From Syntrophomonadaceae bacterium (GTDB lineage Bacteria; Bacillota; Syntrophomonadia; Syntrophomonadales; Syntrophomonadaceae): a DNA stretch of 50,617 bases. The notes beneath the pieces are model-generated. The model had not been told where the DNA came from, searched no databases, and worked only from the letters and a program-made list of their open reading frames with translations. Positions within the stretch are counted from its first letter, which is position 1, and each line of letters starts with the position of its first letter. The DNA is taken from contig JAAYNQ010000080.1 in assembly GCA_012520725.1 (NCBI GenBank), forward strand, positions 1 through 50,617, in the 5' to 3' direction. This document shows, one piece after another, positions 16,905 to 25,936 of the stretch. The position numbers were made by a program, and so were the translations under genes.

Positions 16905-17753
16905 TTGGCTAAGATTAGATTGTACGCTGATAACTGTTGTGATCTGGAGCAGGATTATCTTCAAGAATTAGGCATAGACTCCATAGCGTTAAAAGTCAAT
17001 ATAAACGGTAAGAGTTATCGCGATCGGGTGGATCTATCTCCCAGTCAGTTCTATGAATTGATTAAGGAAGCAGGGGTAATGCCCACTACCTCACAGGTAA
17101 ATCCTGCTGAGTTTGAGGAGGAATTCAGAAAAATACTGGAAGAAGGCGATAATGAAATAATCTATGTAGCCTTTTCTTCAGGTCTGAGCGGAACCTACCA
17201 GTCGGCCTGTATTGCCCGGGATATGGTGGATCCGCAACGCATTACGGTCATTGATTCCCGAAGCGCATCCTTAGGATACGGATTAACTTTAATCAGGGCG
17301 GCCCGGGCTATAGCTCAGGGCTTGAGTAAGGAAGAGGTTATCCAGGAAATAATGGATAATATCCAGCGGATGGAGCATGTTTTTATCGTAGGGGACTTTG
17401 AAATGCTCAAAAGAGGAGGCAGGGTAAGTGCTGCCTCAGCCTTTATCGGTTCCCTCTTAAGTATAAAGGTTATAGCTGAAATCAAAGAAGGCAAGATCAA
17501 CCCGGTAGAGAAAGTTAAGGGGCTTAAAAAGGCCAAAAAGAGACTGCTGGAAATTATGGCTGAGCGGGGTGACAACCTGAGTGAACAACTTATCGGCATA
17601 GCCCATTCCAATGATTATGAGGGAGCCCTGAAGATCAAAGATATGATAGCCGAACAATTTGGCTGCCAGCACTTTATTATATCCGAAATTGGGGCTGTAA
17701 TAGGAGCTCATGTAGGAGCTGGTACCTATCCGGTTTTTTTCCTGCGCAAATAA
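16905..17753 (+). CDS. DegV family fatty-acid-binding protein
   Basis: 282-aa protein of the DegV fold, which binds a long-chain fatty acid and in Firmicutes can serve as the FakB subunit of fatty acid kinase. Conserved pattern: opening IRLYADNCCDL (family D-S/N-C-D-L), MPTTSQVNP, YVAFSSGLSGTYQSA, VIDSRSASLGYGL and C-terminal IGAHVGAGTYPVFF. The usual DS of the first motif is DN here. TTG start at 16905 with AGGAGG 8 bases upstream. Stands alone between the flavoprotein and a convergent glycosyltransferase. A role in fatty-acid handling would suit the fatty-acid-oxidising neighbourhood (inference). Confidence 0.88.
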   Translation: MAKIRLYADNCCDLEQDYLQELGIDSIALKVNINGKSYRDRVDLSPSQFYELIKEAGVMPTTSQVNPAEFEEEFRKILEEGDNEIIYVAFSSGLSGTYQSACIARDMVDPQRITVIDSRSASLGYGLTLIRAARAIAQGLSKEEVIQEIMDNIQRMEHVFIVGDFEMLKRGGRVSAASAFIGSLLSIKVIAEIKEGKINPVEKVKGLKKAKKRLLEIMAERGDNLSEQLIGIAHSNDYEGALKIKDMIAEQFGCQHFIISEIGAVIGAHVGAGTYPVFFLRK

Positions 17754-17819
17754 CCAAGCCTGGGGATGGTTCTATTCTATAAGGTGATACCAAGAATCCT
17801 CCCTACTGTTCTGCTACTG

Positions 17820-18848
17820 TCATGAGGTGGAGAAGCGTCTCTGGCTTAGTATTTCCTGGTAGAGTTGGATATACTCATCAATCATTCGCTCCCGGCTGAA
17901 TTTCTGTTCCACCCACTGGCGGCAATACTGTCTGCTAAGTCCTGGTATCAGGGGTATTAGCTGGCAGGCTTCTTCCACTGAGTTTACTAACCAACCGCTT
18001 TTGCCCTCATCTATCACTTCCGGCATGGAGCCCTTGTTAAAAGCGATAACCGGAGTTCCGCAAGCCATGGCTTCTATCACACTGAGACCAAAGGGTTCAT
18101 GGAAATGGATGGGGTGAAGGAGAGCCAGGGCACCGCCCATCAGCTGGTTGCGTTGGATGGGATCAGCTACTCCATAGTACACAATATTTTTTCCATCTAT
18201 ATATGGGGCTACTTGCTGGTTAAAATATTCCCGGTCCTGGATAATGCCAGCCATGATCAGTTTAATTCCCGACTTTAACGCGATTTCAATGGCTTCGGCA
18301 GTTCCCTTGTCCTGGTGGATACGGCCAAAGTACAAAAGGTATTCTCCGGCTTGGTCCACAAATTCAAATTGTTTCAAGTCAATACCGTGGTAAATGGTTT
18401 TGGCATATTTTAATTCTTCACTTCGGTCTGCATTGCTTATGGAAACATAGTAATTATTCTGGTTATATTCCCGATAAACCGGTATTATTTGGGGGGATGA
18501 AAAGCCATGGATAGTAGTTACCATAGGCGTTTTTACCAGGCGGCTGAATACCAGGGGCAGAAAATCATAGTTATTGTGAATAATATCATATTTATCCGCT
18601 TGTTCGAATAAATGGGCAATATGCAGTGCTTCCCATACTTTAGGATCCATATCCGGGTTTTCCTCGTAGGGAAGCGGGCAGACAGATTCCAGCCGGGCTC
18701 CGGTGATGGAGTCCCCGGTGGCGAAAAGAGTTACCTCCAATCCTTGCTGGACCAGACCTTCAGCCAGCAGGGATACTACCAATTCCCAGGGCCCGTAATT
18801 TCTGGGCGGGGTTCTCCAGGCGATGGGTGATAATAGTGCTATTTTCAT
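17820..18848 (-). CDS. glycosyltransferase family 4 protein (GT-B fold)
   Basis: 342-aa retaining glycosyltransferase. N-terminal acceptor domain begins MKIALLSPIAW with a PPRNYGPWE loop; the C-terminal nucleotide-sugar domain has the EX7E-type motif HEPFGLSVIEAMACGTPVIA and then GSMPEVIDEGKSGWLV. Related to starch-synthase-like and trehalose-type GT4 enzymes with short length. Sugar donor and acceptor are unknown. No operon partner; divergent from the CBS-PAS activator. Confidence 0.87.
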   Translation of the reverse strand: MKIALLSPIAWRTPPRNYGPWELVVSLLAEGLVQQGLEVTLFATGDSITGARLESVCPLPYEENPDMDPKVWEALHIAHLFEQADKYDIIHNNYDFLPLVFSRLVKTPMVTTIHGFSSPQIIPVYREYNQNNYYVSISNADRSEELKYAKTIYHGIDLKQFEFVDQAGEYLLYFGRIHQDKGTAEAIEIALKSGIKLIMAGIIQDREYFNQQVAPYIDGKNIVYYGVADPIQRNQLMGGALALLHPIHFHEPFGLSVIEAMACGTPVIAFNKGSMPEVIDEGKSGWLVNSVEEACQLIPLIPGLSRQYCRQWVEQKFSRERMIDEYIQLYQEILSQRRFSTS

Positions 18849-19045
18849 TGACTCTGCTCCTATTGCTTAATTTTCATTCTGTAGTATTAGCTTATTAGGC
18901 TATAATATTACATCCAAAAATCAGCCTCCTATTTAGAATCGTTGGTTAAAATATCATCTATCATCCTTCAGGGTAAAGTTGTATTTTGCAGGTTTACGCA
19001 GGGGAATCAAATATATGTTAAAATTAATCAAAAAGGGGTATCCAG

Positions 19046-21139
19046 ATGCGGATTAGAGTCAGTGAGTTGATGAATTCCAGCTTACTTTTCTTGCAGTGCG
19101 GACAAAGTATTGGCGAAGCTGCCCGTCTTTTTGTGGAAAACGAAAACATAGCGGCTCTACCGGTTGTTGATGATGAACATCAGCTGCTGGGGTTTTTAAG
19201 TAAAAAGCAATTGCTGGTTGCCCTGGCTGGGGGAATATCTTCCCAGGATGGAATAGGCAGCCTGCTAAACCGGGAATTCAAAAGCCTTTCTTCCCATGAT
19301 TATTTACCACTGATAATAGAAGAAAAATTCGAGTATATACCGGTTATTAACGGGGGAGAATTGGTGGGCATGCTCTACTATGAGGAAGTGTACCATGCTA
19401 TAGCCGAAAGACTGTACGCCCAACAGCTGGATATGGAAGCCAGTATCGATGCGGTATATAATCCGGTTATATCAATAGATAATGAGTATAGAATAGAGAT
19501 ATTCAACAAGGCAGCAGCCAAGTTAATGGGCATGTCAGCCCAGGAAGTTCGGGGATCGGATGCTCGGAAGATATTTCATGGTACCGGGCTCTTGGACTCA
19601 TTGCTCAGTGGTTCCCCTGCTCCTTTGCCTGCCAATAAATTGCTAATAGGGGGAAGAAGTTTCCTGCCTTATCGTACCGATGTCAGCAGGGATGGGCGAA
19701 CTATTGGAGCTATCCTGGTCTTGCGGGAGATCTCAGAATTTGAAGAACTGGTGAAGGAGTCCGAATATACCAAAAAGCTGAATCGGGAGCTGGATGCCAT
19801 AATAGAGTCCTCTTTTGATGGCTTATTTGTTACCGATGGACAAGCCAACATCCTGATGCTAAACCAGGGTTTTGAACGTATTACCGGGGTTATGGCAAAT
19901 GAGTGCATAGGACGTAATATGGCCGACCTGGTGAAGGAAGGTATATTTTCCCGTTCCGGTACTCTCTTAGCTCTGGAAAAAGGGGAGCCGGTTACCATAA
20001 GCATTGTTCCCCGCAGCGGTAAAGAAGTTCTGATAACCAGCAACCCCATCTTCGATGAACAGGGCAATATTATTATGGTAGTTACTAATGTCCGGGATAT
20101 TACAGAATTGAATGAATTGCAGCGACGTTTGCAGCAGGTTGAAGGCTTGCGGCAGCTGTACAAAAGTGAATTGCAGCAGCTTAAAATGCAGAATTCTCAG
20201 AAAATGGTGGTAAAATCAAACAAAATGAAGGAATTGCTGAATATGGTAACCCGGGTCGCGGGAGTAGACTCCACGGTGCTGATTCAGGGTGAATCCGGGG
20301 TAGGAAAAGAGCTGATAGCAGAAATAATTCATCAGAGCAGTAACCGCCGGGAAGGTCCTTTTATAAAGGTAAACTGTGGGGCCATACCAGAAAATCTGCT
20401 GGAATCAGAACTTTTTGGTTATGAAGAAGGAGCTTTTACCGGGGCTAGAAAAAGTGGGAAAATCGGCCTGTTTGAATTAGCAAATAATGGCATACTGTTC
20501 CTAGATGAGATAGGAGAACTGCCTTTAGGCTTGCAGGTGAAGCTTCTGCGGGTACTGCAGAACAAGGAGATAAGCAGGATAGGCGGAAGTAAATCATTTA
20601 AAGTGGATACCCGTATTGTGGCTGGAACCAACCAGGATTTGATGGGAATGATCGAACAACAGAAATTCCGCCTGGATCTCTATTATCGATTAAATGTTAT
20701 ACCTATAACGGTTCCCCCTTTAAGAGAGAGGATGGAGGATATACCGGTATTGGCCAATCACTTTTTGGAAATCTTCAACCAAAAGTACAGGATGAACAAA
20801 CGTTTTCAAAAAGATGTAATAGACTGCTTTATGGAATACCATTGGCCGGGAAATGTGAGGGAATTGGAAAACCTCACCGAGCGTTTAATGGTAACCAGCA
20901 ATGATCGCATTATCAAAACCACTGATCTGCCCGGGCATATTAACAAGCTCAGGCAGAAAAACGATAACGATAAGGCCTTATGCTCCTTGCGGCAGACGGT
21001 GGAAAATGCAGAACGGCAACTGCTGGAAAAGGCTTTTAAGCGCTATAAGACCACCTATCAGATTGCTCAAGCCCTGGGGATAAACCAGTCAACGGTGGTT
21101 AGAAAAGCGGCTAAATATGGAATAAAAACCCGGAATTAA
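19046..21139 (+). CDS. sigma-54-dependent activator with tandem CBS and two PAS domains
   Basis: 697-aa enhancer-binding protein. Order: CBS pair (about 1-125), PAS 1 (131-235), PAS 2 (246-365), short coiled coil (350-395), AAA+ domain with Walker A GESGVGKE (415-422) and GAFTGA (462-467), Walker B ILFLDE, and a C-terminal TyrR-like helix-turn-helix (about 660-692, TTYQIAQALGINQSTVVRKA). CBS pairs usually bind adenosine nucleotides or S-adenosylmethionine, so it may couple energy state to sigma-54 transcription (inference). Preceded by AAAGGGG. It converges on the acyl-CoA dehydrogenase gene and is the natural candidate activator for the thiolase operon. Confidence 0.92.
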   Translation: MRIRVSELMNSSLLFLQCGQSIGEAARLFVENENIAALPVVDDEHQLLGFLSKKQLLVALAGGISSQDGIGSLLNREFKSLSSHDYLPLIIEEKFEYIPVINGGELVGMLYYEEVYHAIAERLYAQQLDMEASIDAVYNPVISIDNEYRIEIFNKAAAKLMGMSAQEVRGSDARKIFHGTGLLDSLLSGSPAPLPANKLLIGGRSFLPYRTDVSRDGRTIGAILVLREISEFEELVKESEYTKKLNRELDAIIESSFDGLFVTDGQANILMLNQGFERITGVMANECIGRNMADLVKEGIFSRSGTLLALEKGEPVTISIVPRSGKEVLITSNPIFDEQGNIIMVVTNVRDITELNELQRRLQQVEGLRQLYKSELQQLKMQNSQKMVVKSNKMKELLNMVTRVAGVDSTVLIQGESGVGKELIAEIIHQSSNRREGPFIKVNCGAIPENLLESELFGYEEGAFTGARKSGKIGLFELANNGILFLDEIGELPLGLQVKLLRVLQNKEISRIGGSKSFKVDTRIVAGTNQDLMGMIEQQKFRLDLYYRLNVIPITVPPLRERMEDIPVLANHFLEIFNQKYRMNKRFQKDVIDCFMEYHWPGNVRELENLTERLMVTSNDRIIKTTDLPGHINKLRQKNDNDKALCSLRQTVENAERQLLEKAFKRYKTTYQIAQALGINQSTVVRKAAKYGIKTRN

Positions 21140-21146
21140 GAAAGAT

Positions 21147-21179
21147 TGACGGCAGGCAGGGGATGCCTGCCTGCCGTCA
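21147..21179. terminator. strong hairpin between convergent activator and acyl-CoA dehydrogenase genes
   Basis: Perfect 14-base stem TGACGGCAGGCAGG (21147-21160) with its complement at 21166-21179 and a 5-base loop, 8 bp after the activator stop. There is no T run on the plus strand and only ATCTTTCTT on the minus strand, so it may act in both directions or as an mRNA 3'-end stabiliser. Confidence 0.6.
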
Positions 21180-21281
21180 GGGGGAATAATATTCTTGTTC
21201 CCAGCCCGGGTCTGCTGCAAGAGTGGCATGACAGCATGACCCGAGTGGAAATTATGTTTCGCTTTAGGTGGTCAGCCGATT

Positions 21282-23114
21282 TTACATAAACTGTTCCTCA
21301 TCCATGTTAATGGCACTTCTGTCCCCAGCCTTCATGGCTTTATGATATCCTAAGACTTCAGGCACATGGTTCATAATATAGAACCTGGCGGTGTTGATTT
21401 TACCTTTGTAGAAGTTGGCATCGAAGTGGTCTTCGCCCAGTTCAGCCAGCTTCTTGGCTGCCAGTAAGGCCTGAGAGAGCATCAGCTTGCCACAGTAGAC
21501 TCTTGCTCCTGCATGCATAGTACGGGTGGCAAAGAGCTGTTTCATCTGCTTATCGCCGGCCGCCCAGGCAGCGTTCATCTCGACTATTTCTTTAAAAGCA
21601 GTCATACAATCTGCCATCATGTCAAATTCAGCAGCAAATTGCTCCGTCCTCTGACCGGAGATGAAGTCGTCGATTTCAGCTACCCACTTCCGGAAGGGTT
21701 CGCCGCCCTTCATGGTAAACTTGCGGCCGGTGTAGTCCTGGGCCTGGATGAAGTTGGTGCCTTCCCAAATTCCGTAGATGACCACATCCCGGTACAGCTC
21801 TGCTCCGGCATATTCTTCCATGTAGCCATAGCCACCGTGACATTGAATGGCTTCACCGGTGGTAATCCGGGCCATGTCAGAAGTATAAGCCTTACACAAG
21901 GGGTTATTGATCATGAACATATCATGGTAATAATCTCTTTCTTCCTGGGTAGGAGCATCTTTGGACAGGTCCACGTAGAGATAGGATTGATAAATCAGGG
22001 CCCGGGTGGCTTCCAGGATTGATTTCTGTAACAAGAGCATACGGCGAACGTCTTCGTGTTCAATAATTCTGACGCTGGGGCCTTTGGGGTTGGTGGAATG
22101 TTTGCTCTGTACCCGGACTTTGGTGTAATCCAATGCTGCATAGTAGGCTGAGCCAATACAACCCAGGGCAAATAAGCCGGTGTTGAGACGCTCTTCGTTC
22201 ATGAAGGTGAACATCTGGGACATACCTACACCGCGGCCGTCTACCACTTCAACTTCTCCCAGCATCCAGCCGTAGCAATTATCGTTTTCACCCATGGCCA
22301 GGGTCAAGGTGGAAGAACCATGAATACCCATCTTGTGCTCGATGCCCACAGAGGTTACGTCGTTCCATGCACCAAGGGAACCATCTTCATTAACCCAGAA
22401 CTTGGGTACGATGAAAAGAGAGATACCTGCAGTGCCTTCCTTGGCCCCCGGGGTCTTGGCCAGCATCAGGTGGACAATATTCTCCGCCAAATCATGGTCA
22501 CCGGAGGTGATAAAGCATTTAGTCCCTTTCATCTTATAGATGTGGGGCTTGTCGGTAGGGACAGCCCTGCTCTGAACGGCTCCCACTTCAGATCCTGCAC
22601 CCGGTTCAGTCAACCCCATGGTGCCCGCCCACTCACCGGTTAACATCTTGGGCAGGAACAGTTCCTTTTGTTTTTCGGTGCCATATTCCTGGAGTACGGT
22701 GGTAGCACCCTGGGTAAGACACCAGAACATGACAATGGACGGGGATGCAGCGGACTGCATTTCCAGAATCGGAGCGTACCAGGTTAAGGGGATCTTGCCT
22801 TCGCCCCGGAATCCGAACTGGGGCCCTAACTCGGCATCCATAACCGTTTTGTAGACATTTTTGAAAGATTCGGGAGTTACCACGGCATGTTCTTCACCGC
22901 CCACAAAGGTAGCGCCCGGGTCATCAGCATCTTTGTTGGCCGGGCACATAACGTCGCGGCAGATTCTGAAGTTAAGATCGAGGAAATTGTCCACATCATC
23001 CAGAGCATAATAGTCTTTATAAGCATCCAGGGATAATAGAGTGTCCATGTCCAGCCATTCTTTTATCTGGAACTTAATATCCCTCATCTGATACAGCCAA
23101 TTATAATGTGCCAT
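21282..23114 (-). CDS. acyl-CoA dehydrogenase, long form
   Basis: FAD-dependent dehydrogenase, 610 aa, catalysing the first step of beta-oxidation (acyl-CoA to enoyl-CoA), electrons passing to an electron-transfer flavoprotein. The FAD/substrate segment MGLTEPGAGSEVG, the HKMGIHGSSTLTL stretch and the catalytic base region IWEGTNFIQ are visible, along with a C-terminal extension of about 130 residues (helical, acetyl-CoA-dehydrogenase-like C-terminal domain). Length exceeds the 380-aa short-chain enzyme. It follows the thiolase gene on the same strand with a 136-bp gap that carries two copies of ATCCGTATGGT. In syntrophs such enzymes oxidise butyryl-CoA or longer acyl-CoA; chain length not determinable. 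Confidence 0.94.
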   Translation of the reverse strand: MAHYNWLYQMRDIKFQIKEWLDMDTLLSLDAYKDYYALDDVDNFLDLNFRICRDVMCPANKDADDPGATFVGGEEHAVVTPESFKNVYKTVMDAELGPQFGFRGEGKIPLTWYAPILEMQSAASPSIVMFWCLTQGATTVLQEYGTEKQKELFLPKMLTGEWAGTMGLTEPGAGSEVGAVQSRAVPTDKPHIYKMKGTKCFITSGDHDLAENIVHLMLAKTPGAKEGTAGISLFIVPKFWVNEDGSLGAWNDVTSVGIEHKMGIHGSSTLTLAMGENDNCYGWMLGEVEVVDGRGVGMSQMFTFMNEERLNTGLFALGCIGSAYYAALDYTKVRVQSKHSTNPKGPSVRIIEHEDVRRMLLLQKSILEATRALIYQSYLYVDLSKDAPTQEERDYYHDMFMINNPLCKAYTSDMARITTGEAIQCHGGYGYMEEYAGAELYRDVVIYGIWEGTNFIQAQDYTGRKFTMKGGEPFRKWVAEIDDFISGQRTEQFAAEFDMMADCMTAFKEIVEMNAAWAAGDKQMKQLFATRTMHAGARVYCGKLMLSQALLAAKKLAELGEDHFDANFYKGKINTARFYIMNHVPEVLGYHKAMKAGDRSAINMDEEQFM

Positions 23115-23250
23115 TATTAGACTCCTCCTTTATTCTATTCTGACCAGGGACGGGATGGACCCAGCTATGGGGCCGGGCCATCAATCCGTATGGTCATCTG
23201 ATATTTGACCCGATCCGTATGGTAAGGTTTTGACTTTAGGTCTTTCTGTC

Positions 23251-24441
23251 TTAGAGCATTTCAAATATGGTGGTAGTTCCCATACCTCCACCTATACACA
23301 GGGTGGCTAGACCAGTCTTTAGATTGCGTTTCTGCATTTCATAAAGCAGGGAAACAATTATTCTAGCCCCTGAAGCACCGATGGGATGACCCAAAGCAAT
23401 AGCTCCGCCATTGACATTTACTTTTTCCATCTTGTCAGCCCAACCGCAGTCTTTTGCTACCGCCAGTGACTGAGCGGCAAAGGCTTCGTTAGCCTCTATA
23501 AGATCAATGTCATCTATAGTCAGCCCTGCTTTGGCCAGTGCTTTCTTGGTGGCGGGAACCGGACCAACTCCCATAATGGAAGGATCTACACCGCCAGATG
23601 CATAGGCTAATACTTTGGCTACGGGTTTAATGCCCAGTTCATCTGCTTTTTCTTTGGACATGACTATCATGGCTGCTGCACCGTCATTTATACCGGAAGC
23701 ACTTCCTGCAGTTACGGTTCCGTCTTTCTTGAAGGCCGGGGCCAGTTTGGCCATCTGTTCGCGAGTGGTCATCCGGGGATGTTCATCGGTATCGAATATC
23801 TTTTCGCCTTTTTTGGATTTGATGACTACAGGGACGATCTCATCTTTAAACCTGCCTGATGCAATAGCCTCAGCGGCTCTTACCTGACTGGTGTATCCAA
23901 AATCGTCCTGTTCTTCACGGGTTAAGCCCCACTGTTGGACTACATTTTCAGCGGTTACCCCCATATGATAACCGTTGAAGATTTCCCATAGGCCATCGTA
24001 AACCATACCGTCTATAAAATCGCCTTTGTACATGTTCATTCTGTAACCCCAGCGGGCATTAGGCAGGTAATAGGGATGAGCACTCATGTTTTCCATGCCG
24101 CCGGCCAATACTATATCCGCATCCCCCGCTTTAATGACCTGAGCTGCCAGGTGAAGGGCCTTCATGCCTGAGCCGCAGACTTTATTGATGGTAAATGCAG
24201 GCGTTTCAACAGGTAGTCCAGCCGCTATCATGGACTGCCGGGCCGGGTTTTGCCCCTGTCCTCCCTGCAGGACACAACCGAAGATTACCTCGTCAACCTG
24301 TTCAGGTTTAAGTCCGGCTCTTTTTATTGATTCCTCCATCACAATTCTACCCAGTTCTACACATTTAATGTCTTTCAATGCACCTCCAAAGGTACCTATA
24401 GGTGTACGGCAAAGACCGGTAACAACAATTTCTCTTGACAC
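23251..24441 (-). CDS. thl: acetyl-CoA acetyltransferase (thiolase)
   Basis: 396-aa thiolase that cleaves acetoacetyl-CoA into two acetyl-CoA at the end of butyrate oxidation. Nucleophile Cys89 in [10 protein letters not shown], base [17 protein letters not shown], and second cysteine CIGGGMG near the C-terminus, all intact. GTG start with GAGGTGG 7 bases upstream. It lies upstream of acyl-CoA dehydrogenase on the minus strand, probably in one transcript. A perfect sigma-54 promoter match is about 300 bp upstream. Confidence 0.95.
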   Translation of the reverse strand: MSREIVVTGLCRTPIGTFGGALKDIKCVELGRIVMEESIKRAGLKPEQVDEVIFGCVLQGGQGQNPARQSMIAAGLPVETPAFTINKVCGSGMKALHLAAQVIKAGDADIVLAGGMENMSAHPYYLPNARWGYRMNMYKGDFIDGMVYDGLWEIFNGYHMGVTAENVVQQWGLTREEQDDFGYTSQVRAAEAIASGRFKDEIVPVVIKSKKGEKIFDTDEHPRMTTREQMAKLAPAFKKDGTVTAGSASGINDGAAAMIVMSKEKADELGIKPVAKVLAYASGGVDPSIMGVGPVPATKKALAKAGLTIDDIDLIEANEAFAAQSLAVAKDCGWADKMEKVNVNGGAIALGHPIGASGARIIVSLLYEMQKRNLKTGLATLCIGGGMGTTTIFEML

Positions 24442-24734
24442 TATTTGTCCACCTCTCCTTCACAAAAATATTGATACATAATCCCAAACCCCAAGTTTAA
24501 CTGAAGAATAATCGGATGTGCCAATACAATCAGAAAAACATTATCCCCCCTTCAATGCGTATTAAACAAATATGAAAAACTAACTACTTCCAGAGAAGTA
24601 GAAGGTATGACCATTAGTATGAGTTAACTGCGGTTTAGCTGTGGTGAAGGCCATGTCAGCGATTCCCCTAATATGGCTTTGGCGATATGGTATTAATATA
24701 TTAGAAGTAGTTATCTCTATCTCTAAAAAGAAAT

Positions 24735-24752
24735 ATGCAATATATATGCCAA
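24735..24752 (-). promoter_or_regulatory. sigma-54 (-24/-12) promoter of the thiolase/acyl-CoA dehydrogenase operon
   Basis: On the minus strand TTGGCATATATATTGCAT fits the consensus YTGGYRYRNNNNTTGCW exactly, with GG and GC spaced correctly. It lies 294 bp before the thiolase GTG. The gap (24442-25178) has no convincing gene; a hairpin CTACTTC/GAAGTAG (24584-24601) sits in the predicted leader. Confidence 0.7.
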
Positions 24753-24842
24753 TCATGGCAGTGATTGCAGCTGTAAAAATGGGGTTTAGAGCAGCTTGCT
24801 GCTGGAGGCTAAAAAGAATAATGCTAATTTGCATTGAAATAA

Positions 24843-24937
24843 AATGCATAGTTGCATTAGCTGAAGAATTGTAGCTGTTTTGAAGATAATAGATTTAGTT
24901 ATAGAAAAACGAGTAAGTGTAAATGCAAAGTTGCATC
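24843..24937. promoter_or_regulatory. two inverted repeats (candidate activator sites) upstream of the thiolase promoter
   Basis: AATGCA-TAGT-TGCATT (24843-24858) and AATGCA-AAGT-TGCATC (24922-24937) are nearly identical dyads whose centres are 79 bp apart. A third half site TTGCATT is at 24829-24835. They lie about 100 and 190 bp upstream of the sigma-54 promoter at 24735-24752, the usual range for enhancer sites. Confidence 0.55.
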
Positions 24938-25178
24938 AACATCTTCATATTGTATACTACCTCTTATTATAAATGATATTTGCTGGTAATAGTACAGAAA
25001 ATTACCAAAAAGTTCTGCTTTAAGAAGAAGCAGGCAGGGGGGCTTTTATTTATCCCTGATTTGAGGTACTCTGGTATTACTGACTCCGATTTGCATTATC
25101 TGGCGATAATCTTACTAAATAGTTCTTTAGCCGGACCGGAAAGCAGGAGTTATTAATATCTGTTAAGGAGCTAATAAT

Positions 25179-25841
25179 TTGTTTCCACTGCGCGATATTA
25201 ATCCGAGTGAATCTTTTCCCAAAGTAACGCTCATTTTAATACTTGTCAACCTGGGTGTATTTATTCTGGAGATAATGGCTGGACCAGAGCTGCTGAATCA
25301 ATTGGTTTACATATTCGGACTGGTACCTGCTTATATAAATGATCCCGCTTCTTTGATTTCTTACTATCCCTTTTTGACTTCCACTTTCTTGCATGGAGGC
25401 TGGATGCATCTCATTGGTAATATGTGGATTCTATGGCTTTTTGGTGACAACATAGAAGATCATATGGGTTCCGGTCGATTTCTTTTATTTTATCTGATTT
25501 GCGGCCTCTTGGCTGGCATGACTCACTATTATATCAATCCGCATTCCACTATTCCGGTGGTAGGAGCTTCCGGGGCGGTAGCCGGAGTGATGGGAGCTTA
25601 CTTTTGGATGTTCAGGCATGCTCGGATATTGACCTTTGTCCCTCCTTTTTTCCTCTTTACCTTGCCCGCCTGGATCTATCTGGGTTTTTGGGCTTTGAGC
25701 CAATTGTATTGCGGAACGGCAGATATGATTTCGGCCAATTCCTGTGGTTCCATAGCTTTTTGGGCTCACCTTGGAGGCTTTGGGGCCGGCATGTTCTTGC
25801 ATCGGATCTTTCTGATCCGGGAACCCCGGTCCATTCCATAG
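25179..25841 (+). CDS. rhomboid-family intramembrane serine protease
   Basis: 220-aa membrane protease with about six helices. Catalytic serine in GASGA (S131) and catalytic histidine in AHLGGFGAG (about residue 196); the oxyanion-type region HGGWMHLIGNMW (N81) is intact. TTG start with AAGGAG 8 bases upstream. Downstream of the divergent thiolase leader, convergent with the coiled-coil gene. Cleaves transmembrane substrates; target unknown. Confidence 0.92.
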   Translation: MFPLRDINPSESFPKVTLILILVNLGVFILEIMAGPELLNQLVYIFGLVPAYINDPASLISYYPFLTSTFLHGGWMHLIGNMWILWLFGDNIEDHMGSGRFLLFYLICGLLAGMTHYYINPHSTIPVVGASGAVAGVMGAYFWMFRHARILTFVPPFFLFTLPAWIYLGFWALSQLYCGTADMISANSCGSIAFWAHLGGFGAGMFLHRIFLIREPRSIP

Positions 25842-25936
25842 TAAAGCATGGCCAGTCATACAGTAATTTAACTTTAAGGGGAGGAGCAGGCATGCTTTTT
25901 CCATGCCCGCTCAAAGGGTGAAAGCCAAGCTATCCT

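Noticed and set aside
24580-24874. Overlapping open frames on both strands in the thiolase leader region
   Set aside because: Neither has a convincing ribosome site or known family pattern, and they cover the sigma-54 promoter; the stretch is AT-rich and better read as regulatory DNA.
25485-25921. Long alternative frames over the rhomboid gene
   Set aside because: They lie entirely or mostly within the rhomboid gene, which has intact catalytic motifs; composition looks like a shadow.
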